A stretch of 64,000 bases of DNA from Timema cristinae (GCA_039000515.1 JBCFYV010000024.1:43886019-43950018); one strand, 5' to 3'. Positions 1-11,614 are shown, counted from the first letter of the stretch. Notes: generated by a model not told the origin, from the letters alone. Program-made: numbers and translations.

Positions 1-736
1 AAATTAATTACTATCTCTCATTCTATAAAATAAGCTAAATCTTTAGTCAAAACATTAATACTAAATCTAAATAAAATTAATCTATTGATAAAATAAAACT
101 CACTATACATTCCTAATAAAATGACTGAAGTTATTTTAATGCACACTTTTGACACCACAAATAAATATTCTAATTATTTAAGTAGTTTATAACCATAAAG
201 AAAAATAATTCACACTTTAAAATTAAAATTGAAATATGTTATTTATTGTCAGCAGCTTGTTTTATATTAAAGTACGGTTGCGTACTTAAAGAGAAAACCT
301 AATTAATTCATAGGTATGTTAAATATTTGTTCCCATATATTCAATAAAAAACAAACTGTATATAATAAGCTCCTCATAGTTTCTATTTTGATGACTACCC
401 TATACTCCAGTCAATGTTTGAGAAATAATCTTCCGAATGGAAGGGGAAGAATAATATACATCATTTGTTATTTTCCTTTTGTTACAAATTTTAAACCTAT
501 CATCATGGTATTTTCTTTATTTCTTTCCCCAACAGTTTCAAAACAGTGAACGCTATATTATTGATGGCTTGACTATAGGGGGCTATGTGACTAAGCTAGG
601 ATATTTGAAAGAAAAACAATCTCAAAATATTTGAATAGTTTGTTGTGTTCCTTTCTAACACAATAGATATTTCTAAATACGAACAGTAATTTATATGCAA
701 ATGACACATAAAATTCAAGTAGAAAAATAATAATAG

Positions 737-963
737 AACCGCGTCTTACTACCCGTTCGGGTTATATGCTTTAAGTACTAATTACGCTAATGGATTAGGA
801 TTTGGGAAGGTTGAATTAGAGGAAGTAAACCCGCATTTGCGTGGAGGGGGAGTGGAAAACTACCCCCAGTTCACCCGACGGAGATCAAAACCCTTTATCT
901 CCTGTACTCAGCAGTCGAGCTCAACACGACTAGCGCGTTAGCCAACTACGCCAACGAGGTGGG
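737..963 (-). mobile_element. SINE-A, full length, perfect 16-bp TSD
   Basis: SINE-A is a tRNA-derived element. In its own orientation it starts GCCTCGGTGGCGTAGTTGGC (A box), has a B box GGTTCGAATC and ends AACGGGTAGTAAGACGCGGT plus GCTAA. This copy is flanked by AAATTCAAGTAGAAAA at 711-726 and 965-980, a clear target-primed insertion. Confidence 0.95.
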
Positions 964-1115
964 TAAATTCAAGTAGAAAATACATAGCTACATTATTAAT
1001 TAGCATATACAAGGAACTTATTTTAATTATAGTTACTTCCCTTTGTAGCTAATTATATTACGTTTTAATCATTTACAGGTAAATATTGTACTACACACAT
1101 ATTAGTATATTATTA

Positions 1116-1366
1116 CCCCTTCATTGGCCACATGGTCTAAGGCGTCAAACTCACATTAGAATAAACTGCCGATGATGGGGAGATCGTGATTTGATCCCTG
1201 TCGGGAGTACTGACGTCTGGTTTTTTTCCTAAATTACTTCCAAATTTTCCTTCTACGCAAATGCGGATACATTTCTTCTAAAATTAAACTTTACTTATCT
1301 CGAACCCATTAGCGTAATTAGTATATAAGCGTACAGTCCGAACGGGTAGTAAGACGTGGTGCTAAA
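1116..1366 (+). mobile_element. SINE-A, diverged full-length copy
   Basis: The head reads TTGGCCACATGGTCTAAGGC (the 'GGCCGCATGGTCTAA' subtype) and the copy ends GGGTAGTAAGACGTGGTGCTAA. Confidence 0.9.
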
Positions 1367-1369
1367 AAA

Positions 1370-2640
1370 ATACATTTATGCCCTATTATTTTTAAAATTT
1401 CCTTTTGTTATTAAACGTAACACCGAAGCGAATTTCCCACAAGTTTATTTAAAATAATTGACTGGTTCTTGGGTGTGTGGGTTTCGAAAATAAGGGCTGT
1501 TTTCATAGAAAACAAGAAGCGTTTTAGCTATGACTTTTTTTTTTCTTTCTAAAACCAATAAATACATAGCGGTTTATATTTGTATAACATTTCCTTCGTG
1601 GCTATGAAAGGACAGGAAGTGGACAGAATATGTTTCACGTTTCCGGTTTGAAATTAACTTTCCCTCTTTGACAATAATGTAGAGTAATGGGTGGGCCTTT
1701 GGGCTGTCAATAAGTAAGTCTTTATTTAATGGATTGGAGTTTGAGACCCCTTTCGTTTACTTTTGAGTTCTACATTTACTTCTATTTTTAAATGCATGCA
1801 AACAGTAACATTAATTTACGCTACACGAGTATTATGATCTACCCTAGTTATTAAATGTTTCCATTGTCGCGATACGATATTTTAAACAGGGGTCTAAGAT
1901 TGGTAATTTTAACATTTTGTATTTTAAGCACATTTTATCGATGTTATTTTCATAGTATTTTATCTAGAAATTATCAGAACTCATGTTTTATTTAATAATC
2001 GAAAACTTTTGTTTGGAAATTGTATTCACTTTAGTTCGAATAGGTATTCACATATTAAAATTATAAAGAAAGTTTCACAATGGAACACATGTTTCTTCAC
2101 ACGTCTTAGTCAGAATTCACAGTCAACAACTCTGTACAAGAAGAGAAAAAACAACACCAATTAGCTGGCTTTAATTTAAGTTGGTCACTGAACCTGCTGA
2201 GCTCTTGCGAGCAAAAACATAAATTACTTTTAGAGAATAAAATAAAACTTTAAAGTTTGATTTTTGCACCTACACTGCGAGGTTTGACCTTGAATTATTG
2301 TGAGGTCTGGAAACAAGAAAACTGAGTGTTCATGACCCGTCGCTATCTGCACGTGTGCGGAAGTAAATTAACGACAGTAGAGTCATTGACTAATAAAATC
2401 TACATAACCTAAATTTAAATAATCCAGAAAGCAAGGCAATATAACAGGATCACTACACTATTTATGTTTAAAATAATGAACTAATTTTGATGTTTCATTA
2501 AGCTTTGCTTAGTTATTTTTAGCACCGTGTCTTACTAACAGTTAAGGCTATAGGATTACATATTAATTACACTATTGGGCTTAGGACTGAAGAAGGTTAT
2601 ATATTTTATAATGTGTACTTTTGAAACTTAAAGGTGTTTG
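1370..2640. other. No feature recognised
   Basis: AT-rich, with short T runs; no repeat family, exon or promoter pattern could be supported. Confidence 0.6.
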
Positions 2641-3395
2641 ATTACGTATGCCTAGTATGACGCCATGCTCTACGTCACCTTTCGCTCTTAGCCTCTGAGC
2701 CTACCATGTGTAAAGCTAGAGGGCATAGCAGGTGGTTCTATTCTCCGGCTTCCACACGGGCGGGATCAGGGTTCTTATCTACACACTTGTATTCCGCTTC
2801 TCAACCATGGAAGTTCATTGGAGTGAAAATTTACGGAATAGTACTCAATATTTAATTTATATTTAAACGTGGACTCCAGTTTGTTTTTAAAAAAGCAACT
2901 TGTTAGTGTGTTGTTTAATAATTGGGTCTAACTTATTCAAAGTGTTGTATTCCAGTGCAAATTTATAGCAACAGACAACAGGTTTACCAAAATTCCAACA
3001 ACGTGAAGGATAACAAATCCATAAATCTCAATGATATGGCTCAAAGTCAAAAAAATATATTTCAAAGTAACAGATTAAACATCAAGTGACGAAGGACCTT
3101 CATGGCACCTACGACTATTTCGTGTGCTCCAGATGCCTGTAGATTAATTTAACTAAAGAAACTACCGTAATGCCAGGAGGGTTAATTCCTCTCTTCAAGA
3201 ACATCAAAACAGACATGCATGATTTAGCTGGTGATGAAGCAGAGACCTTTTACTTTGAGAAAGGTTTCCCTCACATCTCGAGGGCGCGGGGGGAGAGCAC
3301 GCAATTTCCTGCCCGAGACAGGAAGTTGTCATCATAGCTCGGCAGGCATTGTAGTTGTAGTGGTGTTATTTCACTTGTGTTAGCTTGCTCAGGTG
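2640..3395. other. Unique, partly GC-richer tract downstream of the Ig exon
   Basis: In the sense of the Ig gene this is intron after the donor. The patches 2650-2830 and 3270-3340 are GC-richer, but neither encodes the next Ig exon (no VAW...CQ.NTDP-like residues on the minus strand). Confidence 0.5.
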
Positions 3396-3945
3396 TAGAA
3401 TGGAGAGAGAGAATGAAAGAGGGAGAAAGTAAGAGTGATGGGGAGAGTAAGTGAAGGAGAGAGGTAGTGAGGAAGAGATAAAGATAAAAAGGGAGAAGAG
3501 GTAAAAAGAGGGGTAAAGAGGGAGAAAAGAGAGGGAGTGAGATAGAGCTAAAATGGAGAGAGAAAGAGGGAGATACAATGATAGTGAGGGAACGAGAAGG
3601 ATTGAGGGAAAGAGTGGGAGACAGGGAAATAGATGGAGAGAGATTAATTGAGACAGAGAAAGGATTTACAGAGAGAGAGGGAGTGAGTAAGAGAGAATGA
3701 TTGATGGAGAAAGATGTAGTGTGGTAGTGAAAGAGAGAAGAAATGAGGGAGAGAGGAAATGAAGGAGAGAGAGGGAGTGAAGTAGGCATAGGGAGGGAGA
3801 GAGAAGAAGTAAGGAAGAGAAAGTGAGTGATAGAGAGAAGGAGTAAGGAGAGAGGGATATGAGGAGAGAGTGAGTGAAAGGAGATGATGACGGGAGAGAG
3901 AGATGGAGTGATAGAGAGAGGGAGTAAGATAGCGAGATAAATTAA
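3395..3945 (+). repeat. GA-rich polypurine tract
   Basis: About 550 bases are nearly pure purine on the plus strand, built of irregular GAGAGAGGGAGTGA-like words. The minus strand is therefore pyrimidine-rich and begins about 15 bases after the splice donor of the Ig exon. Long frames here (3271-3789, 3366-3578, 3644-4138, all minus) are Ser/Leu/Pro low-complexity artefacts. Such tracts can form triplex (H-DNA) structures. Confidence 0.95.
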
Positions 3946-3966
3946 AAGTGGTTATAAATCTCTCAC

Positions 3967-4070
3967 CTTGTATTTCCCGAGATGGTCCACGGTGCACGAA
4001 AGCACTGCCTCTCTTCCGACAGGTGTCGTCAGGTTCCCTATGGGCAGCCGGAACTCTGGGTCCTCCGGGA
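3967..4070 (-). CDS. Internal exon of a lachesin/DIP-like immunoglobulin-domain adhesion protein
   Basis: Read on the minus strand, this stretch has one open frame of 34 codons containing DPEF, PIGN, PVGREAVLSC and HLGKYK. This is the A-to-C strand portion of the first Ig domain in insect lachesin, DIP and IgLON-like cell-surface proteins, where the pattern is 'EPEF..PI.NVTV..GRDA.LSC.V..LG.YK' followed by VAW in the next exon. The Cys is the first Ig disulfide cysteine. The frame stops exactly at AAG followed by GTGAGA (positions 3961-3966), a good splice donor in phase 0, where this family commonly has an intron. The upstream boundary is less sure: possible acceptors are TAG just above 4070 or TTTCAG just above 4094, both giving phase 1, and an in-frame stop lies a little further upstream. 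These proteins are GPI-anchored or secreted adhesion molecules of neurons and epithelia. No other exon of the gene was recognised, so the neighbouring introns are long. Longer overlapping frames on both strands here are shadows. Confidence 0.9.
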
Positions 4071-4279
4071 CTATCCGAGTCGTTGTAAATGTGTCTGAAA
4101 CTGAGATCATCACCCCACGAGGTCATCAAGGGGTTCACGACACTCGTTAAAGTGAAACCATGTTGTTAAACATTTACAATATCGAGAACAATAATAATGT
4201 TGCAACATTTGTTAGGAAGTGTTATTTAGTAAAATATGTGCATATAAGTTATTTAAGGCTCATAATAAATATTTTTCAC

Positions 4280-4445
4280 CACCATGCTTGAATTAACGTG
4301 GTCTGTCAAACCCTACTTGAATTAACGCGGTCTATCAACACCTTACTCGAATTAACGTGGCCTGTTAACACCCTACTTGAACTTACAAGGTTTCGAAATA
4401 CCCTACTTGATTTCAAAATGTATAGAAATACCCTACTTTAATTAC
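4280..4445 (+). repeat. 30-bp tandem repeat, about 5 diverged units
   Basis: The unit ACCCTACTTGAATTAACG plus GGTCTATCAAC repeats about every 30 bases, with divergence growing toward the right. It lies about 200 bases upstream of the Ig exon in the sense direction. Confidence 0.85.
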
Positions 4446-5350
4446 CTATGTACCACAGAATGAACCTAACTACTTTTGACCATCAGATCACAGAGGATGG
4501 TGATTTGTAGTTTTTTGGAAGCAATATGGACACAGAAACTAGATTTGCATTTTTAAGTGGTTTCCTATACAAAAAAACAACTAAAATGTTACCAAGCAAA
4601 TGGGTTGTAAGTGAGCACCTCTTATTTTACATACACTTCAGTGGTAAAATGGTCTAATGCGTCACTATCGTGTTAGACTGGCTTACTGAGGACGGGGAAA
4701 TTGAGATTCAAATACCAGTCTGGTCTAATGAGGATATTTTTCCTAAACGGTTTTACACTTCCTTCCATGAAAATTCTGGTAGATTACCTCTAAAATGTTT
4801 CCTTCCTCATTATAGTAATTATCATCTCTCGTTTGTTTTATTGGTATGGTTTCGAGTATTTTTCCTCTAAGGATGTTTTGGTTATTGCATTTGGTATTCA
4901 CAAAGCTCTCGTTAAAATACCACGGAAAAGGTTTGCATGAACGAACCCAAAACGTCTTAAGATGGTTGCTACCTCCTTACATTCTTCTTCCGCCATTTCC
5001 TCACCACAAGCATTCGTCAAAAACTTCTCCCTCTTCTTCACCCCCAACTTCCGCAATCGCCAAATTAATGTAGTTCGCATAGCTCGAACTTAACTGCTAA
5101 CATCGAGATAGACATCTCAACCATTAACCTACATGAGCTTTGCTTCATGAAGAGGGGAAAACCGCGCAATCGACGAAGTAACGAGATCTAATGACCGTAA
5201 TTAAGTGTTAATGGCGTTTATACACGTATTCTAAGGCTGGTTACAATAGAGGACCTAGTGCAAATGGACACATTTGTCTAATAATTAGAGAATATATGCA
5301 CGATTAGTTTAAATAACGGAACGTAGACTCGATATTTTATTTTGAACATT

Positions 5351-5594
5351 ACCCACCTCGGTGGTGTAGCTAGCTAACACGTTAGTTTCGTGTTGATATA
5401 GACTGTCGAATACAGGGAGATCGAGGTTCGAAACCAGATCGAATGAACTGGTGGTTTTCATAAATGGTTTTACACTCTCCCTCCACGCAAATGTGGGCTC
5501 ACATCCTCTAAATCCAACCTTCCCATATCCTAAACCATTAGAGTAATTGGTATATAAACGTATAACTTGAACGGCTAGTAAGGTGCGGTGCTAA
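5351..5594 (+). mobile_element. SINE-A, full length
   Basis: It starts CCACCTCGGTGGTGTAGC and ends GTAAGGTGCGGTGCTAA. It is moderately diverged. Confidence 0.92.
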
Positions 5595-5629
5595 ATTAAT
5601 TATTTTGAATGGATTGTACAAATTTTGTT

Positions 5630-5876
5630 ATCACCTCGTCTTACTACCTGCTCATGTTATACGCATACATGATAACTACTATAATGAGATAGGAATGAGA
5701 AAGGAAGCGTTTTAGAGTAATCTACCCACATTTGCTTGGAAAGAGAGTGAGAAAACACGTAAGAAATATCACCCTCATTAGAACCGAAAGGGATTCGAAG
5801 CCCAGTCTCCCATTGCCTAACAGGCCAGTCTAACAGGCTACTGATGCCTCAGACCATTTGGCCACTGAAGCAGGTG
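5630..5876 (-). mobile_element. SINE-A, diverged full-length copy
   Basis: It starts ACCTCGTCTTACTACCTG and ends with the head complement GACCATTTGGCCACTGAAGC. It lies 35 bases from the preceding copy, in the opposite direction. Confidence 0.9.
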
Positions 5877-5879
5877 ATT

Positions 5880-6570
5880 ATTCATTAAACTCAATGAAAA
5901 AAAAATCTGTTTAATATAAAATGTATATGACGAAACATAAATAGATTTGAATGAACTAATAGGGTAAATAAATTTGTTAATCATTTTACGGTTTAGACGT
6001 ACGCTTAAGTTACTAATTTACGTATGGTATTTTCAAGAAGAATTATAAACATGTCTATTTAAAATGAAACGTATTAAAGTTTCCATGTGGTAGCACAATC
6101 CTTCAATTGCGTCAATATGAGTAGATAATTAAGTCAAATAACAATCTATAATCCATATTACTATTCTCATTAATTTATGTAAACGATCAGGGATTCTATA
6201 TTTACATAATACGCTAAAATGCATGCAGATTTGAGTATTTTTTCATAAAATTTAACAGCAAATTCTAAACGTTGAGAAAATGCACCAAATATACTATGTC
6301 GATTATGATGACTATTTTAAAATTAAAAGAGTAAAATATTCAATATTAATAAATTAATAGAAAAATAAATGGTATGGTGCACCGCACAGAATTTCTCTCT
6401 TTTATCTTAATATAGAGATATTTACTAAATACTAGAAGAGTTTATGAAACGAAATAATATACACTGTTGTAGAAACACTATATCAAAGATCATAAATGAA
6501 ATAATATAAATTGTTACAGAAACATTGAGAAGAGAGGAACATCTCTGTCCATAAAAGAGAATAATAATAA
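5880..6570. other. No feature recognised
   Basis: AT-rich DNA between a SINE-A and the inverted module pair. Confidence 0.6.
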
Positions 6571-6574
6571 ATGC

Positions 6575-7110
6575 TGGTTTTATAAAAATATATTATTTAG
6601 AATAAAAGATGTTTATTTTTAATAATGCTTCAATTTTACATTGATAAATTATTTCGTATCTCAAATAATTTCTTAGTGTGATCAAAATTGGAACTTTCTG
6701 CTTGTGATAAGTACCCTTAGAGTCATTTTCATGCAAAAATAAGAACATACAATTTGTTTGTAAATGTATTCAGTTTATAGATACAAAATTTAATCAGAAT
6801 ATTTATAGCGGACTTTGAGAAAATTAATTTTCTCTCTTTTTGTTCTTCTGTAAACTACTCTTAATTTTAAGGTTGAATATATTATTCCAAATTTCCCTTA
6901 GGAGAAACTCATAAAAACCTTAGATAACGTGTTTTATCCTGATCAGTAAAATGGTTTTGGCTCCAGGTAGAGACCGAGACAGACGGCATTGCAAAAAATA
7001 CTTTTTCAGTTTCAAGGGGTCATGAAAAATCGACATTTATCAAAAACCCGAGCTCTATTTTTTGATGATTGTAATAATGCTCTTTCCGAGGGGTCAAGAG
7101 AAAGTAAAAA
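6575..7110 (+). repeat. 550-bp module (family E), left of an inverted pair
   Basis: Landmarks in order: GGTTTTATAAAAATATATTA, GTATCTCAAATAATT, GAGAAAATTAATTTTCTC, TAAACTACTCTTAATTTTAAGG, CGAGACAGACGGCATTGC, CATGAAAAATCGACATTTATC, TTGATGATTGTAATAATGC and GAGAAAGTAAAAA. No protein frame is seen. The class is unknown; the AGACAGACGGCATT and GACGATCACAATACTTTCTC words resemble a repeat type common in arthropod genomes. Confidence 0.75.
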
Positions 7111-7339
7111 TAATGTGTTCTAGCTTAGGCATCACGTCTTGGTTACCATTAGGTCCATATACATCTTTTACCTATGGTAAAGTAAAATTTAGAGTTTAAT
7201 GTGCCCGCCTTTTCGTGGTAGAAGAGTATAAAACAATTTTAAAAAGACATCCCTTCAGTACACTGGGAAGCAGGTGTTGGCCACCTTTTTAGGCCTCCCC
7301 CTCCCAATCTACATGTAAGCTTATCAAACTATATTTTTG

Positions 7340-7905
7340 CTTTTTACTTTCTTTCAATAGCTCGGTGAGAAAGTATTGTGATCGTCAAAAAACACGAGCT
7401 CGAGATTTTGATAAATATTGACGTTTCATGATCCCCTGAAACCAAAAAAAGTTGTTTTCGCAATGCCGTCCGTCTGTCTGTACCTTGGGCTAAAGTCAAA
7501 ACTATTTTATCAATTGGGATAATACTTGGTATCTGGAGTTTTCATAAGGTCCCCCCCCCCCCGAGGGATTTTCGGAATTAGATGTCTAACCCTAAATTTA
7601 AGGGTAGTTTATTGAATGGCAAAAAGAGACCAAAATCAGTTTTCTCAAAATTCGCTTTAACGATTTGTATTAAATTTTAATCTTGACACTGTTTATCATT
7701 ACAAACAAGATGGAAATTTTCATTTTCTCATGACAATGGCTTTGAGGATATTTTATATAGGGCAAATTTTCCCATTTTCCCTCATTAATCCACAACTATT
7801 TGAGATACAAAATAACTTATCATTGTAAAGTTGTATTAATATTAAAGATACAAATATTTTATTTGAGATTGTTTTTATAAAACAAATAATTTCTTATCTA
7901 TATTA
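7340..7905 (-). repeat. 550-bp module (family E), right of an inverted pair
   Basis: Its complement runs through the same landmarks as the left copy, which places the two tail-to-tail with about 230 unique bases between. A run of 14 C (7551-7564 area) is inserted before GAGGGATTTTC. Confidence 0.75.
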
Positions 7906-8523
7906 GCAAATATATATACGTTATAATTCAGGTATTTTAAAATGAATTTTATTATTATGATGTAACGTTTCTATAACAATGTATAGGCCTATTATTCTTC
8001 AAATTTGTATATCCCCATTTTTTTTAAAAAAAAAGAATAAAAAATAAATAAATTATATGTTAATGTTAAGGTATTTAATTTACTTGTAACATGACCTATT
8101 AGTACTGATCGAGGTAATCTTGGTCAAACTCAAATTTTATTTGAAAGTATTTGATATCTATTCGTGAGTCTTGAAGAGTCTAGAAGAGATTTACTTTTAA
8201 TGACATTGTAGTTATTCTTATATGATCGACCAAAAATTGCCACGAGATCGACCTAGATTAACATATGAATAGCTCGTACGAATATTAATTTTGAACAAAA
8301 TTGCTATTGCCGTTTTTTTTTAAATTCAAAATTTACAAAATCTGTTAAAAACCCAAAATGATAAAAAAAAAAGATGACCATACATTATTATCATGCAAAA
8401 CATTCACGGTTACCCATCTTGAAAAAAAACGTTAGAGCCATTTTAGAGAAATTACAAACTTCAAGAAGACTCTTATTAGTAAATTGCCCTTAAACGAATC
8501 AACCCCCGATACATTCTAATATT

Positions 8524-8766
8524 TAGCACCTCGTCTTACTACCCGTTCGGGTTATACGCTTTAAGTACTAATCACTCTAATGGATTAGAAATTGGGAAGG
8601 TTGAATTAGAGGAAGTGAACATGCATTTGCGTGGAGGGAGAGTGGAAAACCATTTAGGAAAAAACACCCCCAGTTCACCCGACCGAGATTATAACCTCGA
8701 TCTACCCGTCCTCAGCAGTCGAGCTCAACACGACTAGCGCGTTAGCCAACTACGCCACCGAGGCGG
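8524..8766 (-). mobile_element. SINE-A, full length, 11-bp TSD
   Basis: This is a very well preserved copy of the GTGGCGTAGTTGGC subtype. AACCCCCGATA occurs at 8501-8511 and 8769-8779. Confidence 0.95.
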
Positions 8767-8849
8767 ATAACCCCCGATAAACAATCATTATAATGTTATT
8801 CTTGGGAACCTAAAGGAGACCAACAGATCGAACCGGATATTCTCAACAG

Positions 8850-9238
8850 TAAGGTGGGATAGTAGGGTAAACGAGGAAAAGTCAGAGTTCTTACAGTTTT
8901 TATGGGAAAACCTTTTTTTGGTCAAAATAAATAAAATATTGCTCCATTACAAACATAGAACTTAATTCTATTCACATGGTGACCTCAAAATTTCTTGGAT
9001 ATCTGTGGAGGGTGTCCTGAAATTTAATGACAACTTTTTTCTTCATTTAAAAAGTTTGTTAGATAGTGCCACCATGCTCAGGACAGATATTCAACAATTG
9101 TTGATATCAACATATGAAGAAAATTAAACTCCATGTTTTTATTGGAGCGATATTTTATTTATTTTGGCAAAAAAAAAGTTTTGCTATAAAAACTGCAAAA
9201 AACTGTCCATTTCTCGCGTCTGCTTCAATCCCACCTTA
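8850..9238. mobile_element. Foldback MITE (family D) copy 1
   Basis: The ends are AAGGTGGGAT and ATCCCACCTT. The inverted arms continue inward: TTTGGTCAAAATAAATAAAA pairs with ATTTTATTTATTTTGGCAAA, CATAGAACTTAATTCTATTC with GAAAATTAAACTCCATG, and GATATCTGTG with CAGATATTCAACAA. Only a roughly 70-base centre is unpaired. No protein is encoded. Confidence 0.85.
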
Positions 9239-9851
9239 AGAATGCGCATGTACAGAGAAGCGTAGCTTCAACTCAGGAATTATTGGAAGTCTTAGCACGG
9301 CCGCCTAGCTTACGATGACATTCCTCGTCTTGCAACAATGGCTTGTGATATGTAAACATACAAATACCAGTTAGTGATGAACGGCCGGTTCATGATCCGG
9401 AGTTCATCCAAGGACAAACCGACTGAGTACCAGTTCACTTGTGTCCGGTACCTCAACAGAGGATGTTGATAAACATGCCCAAGGAATATTTTAGAGTTAG
9501 TGGTTTCTACTCTTAGATAGTTAACGTGTTAGAATTATTAGCTTTTTTTTTAAATAATTGTATGTTATATTCCTTGCAATTAGATTAATCAGTTATAAAA
9601 TAGTAGACCTGCATTTTATCGTGTTTATTAATTAATGTATGCGTGCTCCCATCCTCAATGAACCGGCGACCGGTGATAACATTATGTATCATATCTAACA
9701 CTGCCCTGATATCTATTTCAAACAAAATAGTAATAATAGATTCAGAAAAATCTCTAATTTCTAAAATCATTCATCAATAAACTACCCATAATTTGAGAGC
9801 TAAAATGAAAATAAAAAAGTGCCTTGATGTATGACCTTACACCATATTTGT

Positions 9852-10112
9852 TTTAGCACCGCGTCTTACTACCCGTTCAGGTTATACGCTTATGTACTAA
9901 ATGCGCTAATGGTTTTAGGTATGAGGCAGGTTATATTTAGAGGAAGTGTACCCGCATTTGTGTGAAGACTGGAGGGAAAGTGGAAAATAATTTAAAAAAA
10001 AAACCCACTCTCAGTACACCAGCCTGAGATTCGAACCCCGATCTCCCCGTATTCAGCAGTCTAGCCTTATGCGAAAGTAGTGCGTTAAAACATTCATCCA
10101 CCGAAGCGGGTC
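9852..10112 (-). mobile_element. SINE-A, full length
   Basis: It begins TTAGCACCGCGTCTTACTAC and ends CCACCGAAGCGGGT; a run of A in the middle makes it slightly longer than usual. Confidence 0.92.
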
Positions 10113-10180
10113 CCATATATAAATATTAATCTCAAGTTATAATCAAATCCATTTAACTGTTTCAGCTATAACTCCAAGGG

Positions 10181-10181
10181 G

Positions 10182-10215
<34 letters not shown>

Positions 10216-10235
10216 AAGAGAGAGAGAGAGATACA
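10181..10235 (+). repeat. (GA)n microsatellite
   Basis: About 27 GA dinucleotides with a few A/T substitutions. Confidence 0.97.
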
Positions 10236-10274
10236 GAAAGACAGATATGAGGACAAACAGGATAACTAAGACCA

Positions 10275-10313
10275 ACTACTTTAATGACCGAACGATCTAA
10301 GTCATCACTCTCC

Positions 10314-10345
<32 letters not shown>

Positions 10346-10640
10346 GCACCGCGTCTTACTACCCGTTCGGGTTATACGCACTTACGCTAATGTGTAATGG
10401 TAGGGTGATTGTGAGATGAAATGGAGGACCTACAGTTTAACGTGGAATCCGAACCACGGTGGCGGCCTGGCATTCCACACATTCACCACTCTCCTGTTAG
10501 ACTAGCTGCTGATGATGGAGAAATCAGGGTTTGAGTCCCAGTTGGGTCTATAGAAGGTGGTTTTTCCTAAATGATTTCTTGATCTCCTTCCATGCAAATA
10601 CGGGTTGATCATTCTTAAAAAAAAACTGAAAGACCAATGT
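10275..10640 (+). mobile_element. SINE-A interrupted by a SINE-B
   Basis: The head (TTTAATGACCGAACGATCTAA) is at about 10280 and the body resumes at 10487 (GACTAGCTGCTGATGATGG...). The 3' tail is missing. The interruption is a SINE-B with its own target duplication. Confidence 0.85.
10344..10486 (-). mobile_element. SINE-B, 5'-truncated, nested in SINE-A, 13-bp TSD
   Basis: Preceded by (TTA)n at 10318-10343. CACTCTCCTGTTA occurs at 10306-10318 and 10487-10499, both within the host SINE-A, proving that SINE-B inserted into a pre-existing SINE-A. The copy stops at the ATTCAC (GTGAAT) position, about 140 bases from its 3' end. Confidence 0.96.
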
Positions 10641-10720
10641 TTTGTTGTTTGGGGCACATAAAATGTTAGTATTCATAAAAATCTCGAGGTAGAAAATATT
10701 TATGATTAAAATAATTTAAG
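10640..10720 (+). repeat. Family E fragment
   Basis: AAATGTTAGTATTCATAAAAATCTCGAGG and ATGATTAAAATAATT resemble the second half of the module. Confidence 0.4.
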
Positions 10721-11119
10721 AGATTCAGTAAATTTTACAAATTAAATAAAGCCAAAAATATATCTTTCCTGTTTCTATTTGGACATGTGAATAGCAAAGA
10801 TCTTATCGCAGCTACTCCATTTGACAGTAGGACAAACAAGACAAGATCATATCTTAGCTTCTGCCTCCATCAAATCCGCAGCGCAAAGTTAAACTTTAGA
10901 ACAAACACTCGATGCGTTTGCTCTTCCAAGAAATATCCTGAAATGGAACTAGATCATATTAATTGATAAAACAAACTTTATAAAGAGTCCTCCCTCAAAC
11001 TATTGAAAAAGGTTTTTCTTTCTGGTAAACGATAAGTGAAAGTTCTGTACCAAATAGCTAGGCCCCTATTTCTAGATATCTATATGTTAGTTCTGAAAAC
11101 CATAGTAGGAATACACGCA

Positions 11120-11225
11120 TTTCTGGTCGCATGGTTTAAGGCGTCACTCTCGTCTTAGACTGGGTTGTCGGTGACTGGGAAGTTGGAGTTCAAATACCAA
11201 CTACATCTATACCTTCTCTCTCCCC
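11120..11225 (+). mobile_element. SINE-A, head half only
   Basis: TCTGGTCGCATGGTTTAAGG, then GGCGTCACTCTCGTCTTAGAC and a B-box-like GAGTTCAAATACC. The body is lost after this. Confidence 0.75.
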
Positions 11226-11330
11226 GTTCGATTAGTCTAATTAATGTATGATTTTGATAGAAAGAACCCTTTAGTAAATACATACGTATCTGCTAGCGGC
11301 CAACCTTGAAAACATGTTACTATATTACTA

Positions 11331-11572
11331 CCCGCCTAGGTGGCGTAGTTGGCTAACGCGCTAGTCGTGTTGAGCTCGACTGCTGAGGACGGGGAGATCA
11401 AGGTTCGAATCTCGGTCGGGTGAACTGAGGGTGGTTTTTCCTAAATGGCTTTCCACTCTACATCCACGAAAATGTGGGCTCACTTCCTCTAATTCAACCT
11501 TCCCAATTCCTAATCCATTAGCGTAATTAGTACTTAAAGCATATAACTCAAACGGGTCGTAAGACGCGGTGA
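11331..11572 (+). mobile_element. SINE-A, full length, 13-bp TSD
   Basis: This is one of the best copies: CCCGCCTAGGTGGCGTAGTT to AAGACGCGGTGAATAA, followed by a (TAA)n tail. TACTATATTACTA lies at 11318-11330 and 11598-11610. Confidence 0.96.
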
Positions 11573-11614
11573 ATAAATAATATAATAATAATAATAATAC
11601 TATATTACTATTAT

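Noticed and set aside
3271..4138. Long minus-strand open frames of 172 and 164 codons
   Set aside because: They are Ser/Leu/Pro low-complexity translations of the GA-rich tract; the second also crosses the Ig exon in the wrong frame.
3968..4150. Plus-strand open frame of 60 codons
   Set aside because: Antisense shadow of the Ig exon.
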